Source: Dipylidium caninum (taxonomy: Eukaryota > Platyhelminthes > Cestoda > Cyclophyllidea > Dipylidiidae). Taken from it: a stretch of DNA of 64,000 bases. The stretch lies in contig QEYB01000524.1 in assembly GCA_017562135.1 (NCBI GenBank), forward strand, positions 186,001-250,000, given 5' to 3'. The translations under genes were made by a program, and so were the position numbers. Positions 51,873 to 62,000 of the stretch are shown here, piece after piece. Position 1 is the stretch's first letter. Each line of letters starts with the position of its first letter. The notes under the pieces were generated by a model. That model made no database searches and was not told where the DNA came from. It worked only from the letters and a program-made list of their open reading frames with translations.

Positions 51873-52952
51873 CTAAAAAAGTTAGAACAAAATCTAACGG
51901 TTACCGTAGTTAGTGTAAGGGACATGCATTTTTAAGGGCGTGTAAAACAGGCAGCGGATATGTTTGTAAGAACATAAAAGGGTTGGCTGAGTGGAACATT
52001 GTCGCGATATTACTTGTACCAATGATGGAGCTCCGATGAGGGGATGTGTATCGTTAACATTGTGACATTTAATGACCAAGGAAAGCACTGCAGACGCACC
52101 TGGTAGATCATTACAAGATAACAAGCACGACCAGTCTCGAGACAACGCAGAAGACACGAATTTATCGTCCCGAGTATAAACTACTAATAGCGAATATATG
52201 ATAATACTGTTTACAAAGTTACACTCGGTTTCCCGTAATAAAGTAATAATTTCCTACTACTTGGGGTAACAAAATGTATTTTGTGGGCAACAGCATGAAG
52301 TATGACATAGGTTGCTAAAACTCCCAATTCTACATGGCCCGCATCGTCACAGGATCAATAAATATACACTAACAAAGTGAAAGGTAAGGATTTCGTCGAT
52401 TGACTGTGTGTTACAAAAAATTAGCTCTCAAAAACTTTGTCGGAATCAGGCATTTACATGGTATGCAATGTAGTGTGCAAATGAGAGTGGATTATTATGC
52501 CTTACCGAAAAGATGCCCGAACGTAGTCTAAAGAGGCAATTTTAGGGTTTTTAAGGAGAACTCTGTGCGTGTGATTATTTTGAACTAATTATCAACTTCA
52601 CATGATATTTTCCCATCGACTCCATATGTAAACCCATCATAAGCTAACATTGTTGCAGATATAATCAGCTAACTGCTCAAGTATTGTAAGTTTGACGTAC
52701 AGTTCGCCCCAAAAAATAGGAGTGGTTTTTGCAATACCCCAATGGATATAATCCTCCCATCTGCCTAAATTTTGTTCCCAAATTACGTCAAAAAAGTAAG
52801 ACAAGGCAGATGAAAGTAGTAGGTGATAAGATTTTCGTGGACTTATTTACATCAATTTACTCAACCGCATTACTTATAGTCTCCTCCGAAATCGTGTCCT
52901 CAAGGACCCTTTGCGTGCCGCTCTCCCGATTCGCTTGTTTTCTAGGCTTAGT
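51873..52952. other. Divergent region between NRAMP and CDPF1
   Basis: About 1.1 kb. It should contain the missing NRAMP start exon (needed with a phase-1 donor) and the CDPF1 promoter. Candidate minus-strand ATGs near 52308 and 52753 have donors in the wrong phase, so none is called. Confidence 0.5.
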
Positions 52953-53205
52953 ATGAAAGGGTCTGCTTCTCCAGTGGAAGGCATTTTTAAGTGCTCCAGT
53001 TGTCAATTTAGTGTAAAGTTCGACGACAAAAGTTTTCACCCTCGATACCTTAAACCAGACATTAAGTAAGGTCTCTGGAAAGTAATATCCTAGTTTATTG
53101 GAAGATGCCTATATTATGCGCGATCCCTTTGTTGACGGTGGTTCAGGGGCCATTATCATAGGTGCAGACTGTTGCGTATGCAAATCTAGTGTTTGCGTGT
53201 CTCCG
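52953..53205 (+). CDS. CDPF1: Cysteine-rich DPF-motif protein (CDPF1-like), C-terminal exon unresolved
   Basis: Two exons, 52953-53065 and 53094-53205, joined in phase 2 across a 28-nt intron. The first gives FKCSSCQFSVKFDD, matching the first Cys pair of the family. The second gives NLLEDAYIMRDPF (the DPF motif) and CCVCKSSVCVSP, the second Cys cluster, ending at a GTAAGT donor. The family normally continues with ECSLFY..FC..C, completing a metal-binding-like module. The next candidate exon, 53357-53476, keeps the frame through an 11-C run but lacks those cysteines. The true last exon is therefore missing, divergent or damaged by a length error. Function in the family is unknown. Confidence 0.75.
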
Positions 53206-53400
53206 GTAAGTAGAAATGACTTTCAGTCAATGGATAGGAATGTTCCTTCTTTTATGGGAAAAGATATTGTAAAAGTTGTGCATTGAAAAGTATGGACCAC
53301 TTCCCCGGAGATATACACAAGGTAACTAAAAGGCCTTAGTTACTCTCTCACCGCAGGAAACTATTAAAAAATTTCAGTACACACTGACAAAAGAAAAGTT

Positions 53401-53411
53401 CCCCCCCCCCC
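53401..53411. repeat. Poly(C) run
   Basis: Eleven consecutive C on the plus strand within the candidate third exon of CDPF1. A length error here would shift the frame of that exon. Confidence 0.9.
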
Positions 53412-53697
53412 TTACCGCCCTACTTGTATCCACATTCAGTGTATTTGACGGGCCTAAACGAACTTGTGCATCTTGAGAAGCCCCAGCAGTTACGTTTTCA
53501 ATGAGGCTACGTGGGGTAAAATTCGTGAAAACCATAAATTCAGGGTGGCCAAGTTATTATTGTGCAAAACATGCGCCATCATGAAGATAAACAAATCTCG
53601 AGCCTGTTTGCAATACCCAGACAAGAAAGCGGGGTGGTCCAAGTATATTTCGTGAATACTGGTATTTGAAAATGTAAAACGTTACACCAGAACAAAT

Positions 53698-54830
53698 TCA
53701 GCTATGGAGAAATGACCACACACAAGGATCTAGGCTGGTATCAGATATGTCGTCATTTTGAATGTCAGTGTTGCAATCAGAAGGCGACACAGGTGACAGA
53801 TCGGTCTTTTCTTCAGACAATTTTATATTTGGCAGCGTCACGTTGCTTTTCATATCAGTTTGGATTCCGCAAAGTAGAGCATTTAGTTCGGGACCGAGGT
53901 CCTCAAAAGACGCCGGACTCCCGCTGGTTGATGGTAAATCACATATTGCTTGAGCTGCACTCGATAAAGTTTCGTTCGCTCGTGCAAGATACTGTTCTCC
54001 AAGGTGTACAGTTTCGCCAGCAATTTTAACCTAAAAACATGAAATGGTTTATATCTATCCATTCTACTAAGTAGAGTCAATTAAAACGTTTCCAGCTAGC
54101 AAACTGTAGGATTTAAAAATGAATAAGAAATGAAAAGCTATACAAAGGCCAATTATTGCTTGCACTATATATTCGTCAATAATTTGGCGTCCAGTAAGTT
54201 TGGGGATGAAAAATGAGGGAGATGACAAGAAACTAGCGTTTGAACAAATGAGAAATACGTGAAAACAAAGGCAGGAAACAACGACGACCGTTGAAATAAA
54301 GAATCATAAAATTATTAAGAATACCTGATAAGTGAGCATTTCACGCAGGAGGTCACGAGCCTGATGAGGGCGATATTCATTTAGCAAATGATGCATATTA
54401 ATGAAGAGTTGTCCAATGTGGTCTAGCTTTTCCTTTCGCTTAAGGGAACTAGGGTCGCGAGTCACAATATCAAGTAAGTCCAGATAATTGGCCAAAATCG
54501 AAAAATTCAGCTTTTTAAGCTCTGCTCTTCGGCTACATGTCTACAGAAATAAAAATAATGAAAGCATAAACCGAATTAAACGACATTAAAACAGCTTATT
54601 CCTACTTGGGGGTAGATCCTTCGAAAACCGAATGACTCAAGTGGTCTCAAAATTGGATCATCGGTATTGTATTGAATGCCAAAAGTTTGATAAGAAGTAG
54701 AAGAAGGTATTTGGGGAGGCGGCGGCGCTGTACCATGGGCTATATTTACATCACTGTATTTATTAATTAATTCCCATGGTGGAAAAGGGAAAAGGCTAAC
54801 ATGCGAAGGTCCCTCCGGAAGACGATTCAT
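53698..54830 (-). CDS. MED7: Mediator complex subunit 7
   Basis: Middle-module Mediator subunit needed for RNA polymerase II transcription; nuclear. Exons 54830-54606, 54540-54325 and 54030-53698 are joined in phase 0 and give 257 residues. The N-terminus has the family block [14 protein letters not shown], then [24 protein letters not shown] and FRRIYP. The second exon has [23 protein letters not shown]-type [20 protein letters not shown] and [16 protein letters not shown], the MED7 signature. The C-terminal 110 residues form a long helix and an acidic Ser-rich tail longer than usual. The first ATG (54830) overlaps the stop of NDUFAF8 by four bases. The frame is open upstream without ATG, so a trans-spliced leader supplying or preceding the start is possible. 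Confidence 0.93.
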
Positions 54831-55027
54831 ATCTTTGTCTTTAAATCGATAGAGGCTTTTCGTAAACAAAGAATTAGGCTGGAAAACTCCTTATCGCACG
54901 ATGATTTTTTGACTTCAGCCTGACTGGAAATACATGCACCGTATAACTTAGACTCTTTGGCACACTTAGAAAGAAGAATTGGATAGTTGAACAAGCGTTT
55001 GCGGGCAGAAGCAACGCTGGTAGACAT
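54827..55027 (-). CDS. NDUFAF8: Twin-CX9C protein, NDUFAF8-like complex I assembly factor
   Basis: A 66-residue protein in a single exon. It carries two exact CX9C motifs: CAKESKLYGAC and CDKEFSSLILC, the coiled-coil-helix (CHCH) fold of proteins oxidised in the mitochondrial intermembrane space. The spacing and context (FNYP..LSKCAKESKLYGAC, V.K..C..EF..L..C) match NDUFAF8, which works with NDUFAF5 in complex I assembly. The ATG at 55027 is the first in frame; the frame is open a little further upstream. Its TGA overlaps the MED7 ATG (ATGA). Its start lies 322 bp from the divergent POLR2J start, so the two probably share a promoter region. Confidence 0.82.
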   Translation of the reverse strand: MSTSVASARKRLFNYPILLSKCAKESKLYGACISSQAEVKKSSCDKEFSSLILCLRKASIDLKTKI

Positions 55028-55349
55028 AAACAGGCGAGATGGATCGAACACTCTTTGAAGGGCCGCCAATCAAAGCATTTATTAGTGGAAAGTGACCAGG
55101 GCACCTATTATGTAAAGTATATATTTCGATCATAAAAATCAATGGTGATGTCATATGCGTGGCTTAAGAGAGCACCCAAAAAATTTCGCCAATCACTCCA
55201 AATTTAAGCTAAGTCAGGCGCCTGTGTTTAACAAATAAATACTTTACTAGAATAAAATCGTCCGGATGAAAAATTTATAATTTATTTTGAACTCTTTACA
55301 GCTTTTAGCTTATTTTCTTGGCGCGCCATCCAAAAAGAAGATTGGCTTA

Positions 55350-55903
55350 ATGAATGCTCCGGCAGCGTTCGAATCATTCCTCCTAACAGAAGGCGAAAAG
55401 AAGTAACACTATATATCTTCCTGCTATCTGCTAGGGTTTTTGTCGAAAAAGATACCCATGTACCGCATGCAGCAATTTTTACACTTAACCGCGAGGATCA
55501 CACGTTGGGCAACATGATAACCAGGTTACATTTCTTTAAATATCCTTCACCTAAGCGGAACCCCAAATCCGCATCATAGACACATACCGCATGAATTCAT
55601 TAACTCCAGACCGCGACTTAACTGCCTTCAATGCTTCTTCATTTCATCAAACATCATTTGCAAACCCACTTTTAGGCAACTGCTGAAGGACCCTCGCGTT
55701 CTCTTTGCCGGTTATAAGGTCCCCCATCCATTGGAACACCGCATAGTCATTCGTGTTCAAACTACACCGACAGTAACACCCCTCGAGGTTTTCTCCTCTG
55801 CTATCAAGGACCTCATTAGTGAAATCTCAAATATAGAGGAGCAATTTCGCGTAAGGCAGCCGTTTTTACAATTTTGCGTTTACTCTAGTCCACTGTCAAG
55901 TAG
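55350..55903 (+). CDS. POLR2J: RNA polymerase II subunit RPB11
   Basis: Small RNA polymerase II core subunit that pairs with RPB3. Exons 55350-55402, 55435-55524, 55676-55850 and 55889-55903, with introns of 32, 151 and 38 nt. The protein reads [75 protein letters not shown] and EEQFRSTVK, close to the family over its whole length (about 115 residues). Without the last splice the frame stays open to 55940, giving a 29-residue Ser/Tyr-rich tail instead of STVK. The spliced form fits the family length better. Confidence 0.95.
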
Positions 55904-56130
55904 CGGGACCGACTCGGACTATACCCACATGGATTTGTAAATATTTTCATTAAGTTTGCCTTGGACACTTACATTTTTACAATTAAAATACCACAAGGTA
56001 CACATTCAATTGGGTTTTTCTCTTTGAACCCGGACATCTTCAAGTCCATAACTCTGAAGCTTGCCTAAAATGCGATACATGTAGTGTTTAATGTATGTAT
56101 ACTTACCAAAGGTATAATAATTTTTGGAAC

Positions 56131-58228
56131 TCACTTGAAAGGAATGTTAATAGGGATGAGACAGACAACATCGTTCACTTTTCGGCGCTCATTCCATCGC
56201 CCCAAACGATGTTCTTGGCCAATTCCTGCCACCAACCAGTTGCCATCGTTGGAAAATGCAAGGCTATTGACGTATCCTCCCTATTAAAAGATATGATAGT
56301 GAAACCAAAAGGACAATGACAGAAAATTGGTAGTTATGAGCCTTACTAGTTGAAAATCACCATGAGGAATCCGTTCTACTTTTGCCGTATCATGATGGAT
56401 TCGAAGACGTCCACGTGGTTTGGGTTCTTCACTGCTACTATCGCAACCGAAGGTGAACGCTTTTCCTTCTACAACTATGCGCCACAACTGCACATGGCCA
56501 GAAGTCGAACCCGATGCAATCAAATCAGTGCCGAATAGACCCGAAACGGTTGTAACCCAATTCACAGCTGGTCGTGATTGCGGCCCATGCGAATACTTCG
56601 CAACGGGAGGATGCGCAGGGCATATTTTTGTTATGGGACTTCCACGGCTCATGTGCCACAAATAGAGCGTACTACAAATGAAAGAATTATCAAAGATATA
56701 TGCCTCGGTACCACTACAAACAAATAAATTTTCTTATCGATTAATAGAGTTTAACTGAACTGAAAAGTGATGTAGATAAGAACGGATAACAGATTTTTAC
56801 AGAAAATATTGGGAACAAAACTGTTGCAGTTGGAACTAACTTTGACGTTGAGCCACCAACGAAAAGATCATCGTTCACCGCATAAACGCATTCTATTGAA
56901 AGTCTAAAAAAGCAAACTCAGTACACAGAATGGTATGTGATGAATCGCAAAGAAAACCCACTCGGAAGGATCTTTTACAGTGTACTGCACGCAAACTTCT
57001 TCCTCAACCTTCCACAAACAAATACCGGCTCCTCCGAAACCTGAAGAAGACACACAACGTTCGGTCGAAAGTGCAGAAATTGAAAGTACTTCAATTTTCG
57101 TAGCGGCACTGAAAAAAAGTTGGGAAAGTAAGTGGAAAGGAAAAAAAATAATGAATAAAAGAATGTGTATACCCCTGATCTTGAAGGATATTAGTTAGTG
57201 GCATATTCCACACACAAATACGACCTGATCGATCACCAGAAAAGAGCATATGAGATTGACGACGGAAACTTAATGCCTGTGAAAAAAATGAAATAATGAG
57301 GCCTGTCATTAAGTTTACGAAAAACGTAACTAAATTCGGACTAACAGAAACAGCAGAAACGTGTCGCCGAAGTCGAAACATGACATCAAGGTTATCAGGG
57401 TCCCACACGATTATGCTATTATCAGCACTGCCTGAAGCCTGGAAAAAGCACAACACTGTAGAAATTGGAAATAGAAACAAAATAAGTTTTTAAAACTTAC
57501 AAGATATTTAAAATCATCTGAAATGGTGATGGATAAAATGGGGCCGGTGTGAAATTGCGATGACGAACCTTTGCGACCTCCACATACGCTCATAACCTTG
57601 GAGAAATTCTTTAAACTCCCTTAGAAATACAGACATTATCGAACATAAAAACTCACACTTATATATCGTTGCATCCTTACCACCAGAGTAAAGATATTCA
57701 CAATCAGCGGATATGCAAATGCAGTTAACAGACTTTTTGTGGCCTCTCAAGCAAATAATATCTTCCACAGAAACGGAATTAAACTTCATCATAAAGCGGG
57801 AACGAATGGAACAAACTTTATCAGCTACCGTGTAGAACAACTTCCCACGAGCTTGCAGGGCCTCTTCCTGTAGTCTAAAGGAGAGAGTACCCGTCGCGTC
57901 CTCCTCATCGGAACCAACTAAGCAAATAAGGAAACAAAAGGCAATAACTTGTCTCAGAGCTTTAGCGAGAGCTTTTTTCGTTAACCTAACATGTCTTTCA
58001 TGGGGTGTTTCGTCCTCGAATCCTTCATCCGATTCTCGAAATGACTTTTCACTGAAAATAAGTGCATAATTGTCATCATTACCCTATAACGCTTTGTTCA
58101 GAATCAGAAGAAATTTCTTCATCAATATTCTCAACCTTCCTTTTCTAGAGACATTAAATAATTACCTAATTCCTTACTTTGGAGTTAAGTACTCCGCGGG
58201 GGCCACGTGGCGCAAAACGCTTCGCCAT
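56131..58228 (-). CDS. RRP9: U3 snoRNP WD40 protein RRP9 (U3-55K)
   Basis: WD40 component of the U3 snoRNP that acts in early pre-rRNA processing in the nucleolus. Exons: 58228-58178, 58144-58083, 58051-57657, 57619-57501, 57438-57346, 57276-57173, 57108-56962, 56903-56841, 56671-56347, 56280-56131; all phases agree. The start MAKRFAPRGPRG is basic, then an acidic segment leads to ETPHERHVRLTKKALAKALR. The repeats follow: ICLRGHKKSVNCICISADCE, SGGKDATIYKW, GSADNSIIVWDPDNL, SGDRSGRICVWNMP, DDLFVGGSTS, LIASGSTSGHVQLWR. The last exon carries VAGIGQEHRLGRW, diagnostic for RRP9. A hydrophobic VIAFCFLICL insert in the third exon is odd. The gene is convergent with POLR2J (3' ends about 230 bp apart). 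Confidence 0.95.
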
Positions 58229-59086
58229 TTTAAAGTACGTGGCTTACTTACAGAATAATCAAAACACATGGCATTAATGGTGAGTGACGTTACTCCTCAG
58301 ATCATAATCTCACCAAGAGATGTAAAGTAAACGGCTCAAAAACTGGCTATGCCGCTATATATATAACTTTGAGTCAAGCCTTTCAATTCATAATTAAATT
58401 TAAACATAAAACAAAATTGAATTTAACAGATAAAAATTGGCCTCAAAAACGGTCCCGTAAGTTAAAATTGGTGTTCAATGTTCTGGTGACAAGGCGGAAA
58501 CTATGTCACTTTCCTCTCGCCATCTAGAAAGCAGGCGCACTTGCGCACGTTCCAGTAAGTCTGTTTGATTAGACCATAAGAGGAATTAAATGAATGCCGT
58601 TTGTCAGCAGCCCCCGTGTACCAAGAGTTTGTGGCGGCGCGAAGGCCTGTAAATGGTGGAATCGATTAAATGATTCTTACAACTTGTGCAATCTTATGTC
58701 CATTGTTAATGATTAACTATTTTGTTGCCATTTACGCCGCACTTGCGACATTTTTGCAAGACCCTGTTAAACCCTACACTATAGTTTCAAAATTTAGGAA
58801 ACAAAAATTTTTATAATCAATTACCGGTAGACGCGCGCATTGCTAATGTGTATCCTAGAGGGATCGTTTATGTATTGCGTGTGCATATATTTTGTTCGAA
58901 GACAATTTTGAATCATTATTCCCTCTTCATCCGTAAGGAAAACACTTGCCACTTATAAAGATTTGGTGTTCTACCGATTTTTGTTATATTGCCTACAAAT
59001 CCTCTGCCGTGTGCGTTATAATCGTTCTGAAAGAATATCGTGCTTTACTCGACCGCTATCAATTTCGAATCCTTATTTATATCACA
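58229..59086. other. Divergent promoter region between RRP9 and UBR3
   Basis: About 860 bp between the two ATGs. The UBR3 frame is open upstream to 58946 but without homology. No other exon is seen; regulatory content is presumed. Confidence 0.5.
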
Positions 59087-62000
59087 ATGGAGCTATTTGA
59101 AATCGGAATGCCCTCTGTCAGAGATGAGACGGATTTCATCAAGAATGTGTGTCAGCGTTTCGGAACAGCACCAAATGATATCCATGACAAACTAACTGTT
59201 GATTGTGTTGCAGGAAGATTTAATTCTCCTCTTTGCCGGGGCATAAAGTCTCTTTTTCGGTACGATTGCCTCTGCGGTCCAATGGCTTCATTATCTCAGC
59301 AATCCAATCATTACTTGTTTACAAAATTATTTGCTCATCTCATTGCCGGACCGAACGGAATAGAAGATCTAACATGTGCACGTATGCTATCTTATATTCC
59401 ATAGATTCGCGAGTTTAGTCAAAAACTATGATTATTCCGACCGCTGCAGCCTTGTTTGGATTGGAGACTATTTCGCATACCGATGTCGAACCTGCGGACT
59501 TACACCAAGCATGTCACTTTGTGGAGCCTGCTTTACCGCCGGAAATCATGAAAATCACGATTTCAATAAATTTAAAAGCATGTGCGGTGGTGCCTGTGAT
59601 TGTGGAGATTCATCTGTAATTCGTCCTTCAGGGTCTGTTCCAAAATTGACAACCAATTAATTGTGTTAATTTCTTGCATTGTATAATTTATTTTACTGCA
59701 GGAATTGTCGCTTTCATGGACCAGACAAAGCTGCCAATCGACCTTGCCCACCGAAAGAACTGACGGCTGTGTTGGAGTTTCTCTTACCCAGTGTTATGAA
59801 GTCATTAATGTTTTGGTTCTGGGACCACTGTAAAGTAGAAGAACCGGCTCTTAATGAATCTGAAACCCCTATGCTATACTTTCTTCATCGTCTCCACGCT
59901 TGTGGCTGGGTAACTCAACAACTGATGGTTGATGTGATGATCGACCCCCAGGTTTTCCAACAGCTGCTGAATGGTAAATTAGTAATTATTAGATTTAATA
60001 ATTTAAATATGGAGATTCATGAGAACGTACAAATTCGTTGAGTTTTATAAAAATTTCATTCCTACAAATATTTGTTGGCTCGATGAGTAGTACATTTTAA
60101 AATGTGCCTCATACGTTTCAGAGAGCGCCTGTACATCAGCTTGTCAGTCATATATTGCGAGTGTAGCGTCTAAACCCCATTTTTCCATGAGAGGTGAGTT
60201 TGCGTTCTGTGACTTGACTTCGTTCATAAGGAAGTATTTTTATTATTACTTACTGCAATAATTCAGATAAAGAAGATGATGAATCTACTCAGACTCTGGA
60301 ACACAAAACTCTTCTTGAATCTTATCTCTTTATGATAGTGAAATTGCGTTTTCCTGAAAGTTTGAGCACTCTTCTCATTGGTTTGCTGCCCATAAATGAT
60401 TTTAAGGTGAGGAGTATTTTTATGATCTCCCCTCATTTATTTGTACGTAATGATTAGTCTAAAGTGGGATATTATAGAGACGGTTTACCGACGCCTACGT
60501 TGATCACTACTCGAGAATCGCGTCCACTCTGATGATAACGTCTCGTATACGTAATATCTCCCCCGAGGCGGCAATACAGCTAAACAATCGAATTGTGCAC
60601 ATATCGGTACAACTCTTCAGTGGCGTAGATCATGCCTACCGGATGGTCAAGGAAAAATCCCTTCACTACCTTATTGTCAAATGGATGCGCAATATGTTTG
60701 CTATGAGCCGGACAGTAAGTCAACTTAAGAGAACTTTTCAACATTGTTAACGGTTTAGTACTTTTCTATATTGATTCCCACGCTAATGAAACCTAACGTG
60801 CTATACTTGGTTTCGTCACGACCTGTATCTTTTTTGGCTATAAAAAACCTTTGAACATTGGGGATAAGTCCACCCCTTTTTGCTTCGTACTTTCACATAT
60901 TTCTGCTTTTTTTCTTTCGTTTATAGCGTTTAGACGATCGCGGGAATATGGTGGTTAACTGCGACGGTATCCTCATTCAAAACAATGCCTTTTGGCCTCT
61001 TACTTCAGATCTTAGCAACATCCTGTCCCACAAAGTAGTTGCTGATGTGCTGGTTGAAGATAGGCAATTTTTGTTCCTCTGGACTGACATTCTTAAATTC
61101 ATGCAGGTGAATTATGAAGCTATGTTAACATATTCATAATTTTAAATATTATCATTTGCTTATAACCTGTATCACATTCTTCCCGTTAGTTCATGAATTG
61201 CTTCTCACTGAAGGAAGGCAGCCATATTGAATATGAGACTATGGCATGTTACCACGGTTTAACCATGGAAATTGAAGTCAGCATTAGTATTATGTGGTAC
61301 TTGTGGGATCACTACCGGACTCCTGTAAGCGGGTTTCATGTTCTTAGCTAGTTGCCATTGCTCATATGTGTGTGGTTTTATGTATCCCATTGAAATCCAA
61401 AATATGCTCTTAGATATCCAAATGTCATTTTCTTTTGTCACATGGACTTTTATCATATATATTGTCAACTTCTTTGAAAGGCTTTCGTGATTTACCCCTG
61501 AGACGTTAATTTATAGTTAAAGTTTTTCACGTCGTGAACTATTTGAAACGCCTATTTAGGTGAGACATCTTAGTTACAAAGATTTTGAAATAAAATTAAT
61601 GCATATAAGTCGCGTTCCTTTGTTCATTTAGTAACCTGACGGCAACTGCTCTATGCTTAGTTATGATGTATTTAACAAATTACTAAGACGGTGTTTTGAC
61701 ATAGGAAGTACGTCTGAATCATCTGCTATCTTGTGTTCATTTTCAACCCGATGTGAAGCGATTTCACAATTTTCTATTTCTGTGATATGCAGTGATTCAA
61801 TACACTTAATTTTGGTCTTCGTCCAAACTCGTCATCGACTTAGGTGTTTCAACGTTGATAACACTAGTGTTAATCTATACTAGTTCCTTAAAATTTATTA
61901 TCTTTTTATGGCCATTATAAATAGGGACAATTAAAGAAACTCCTCATGGCACTGTTGATATGATTCTTCGAAAACTTGTATTCAATAGTTTTGCGCCCTT

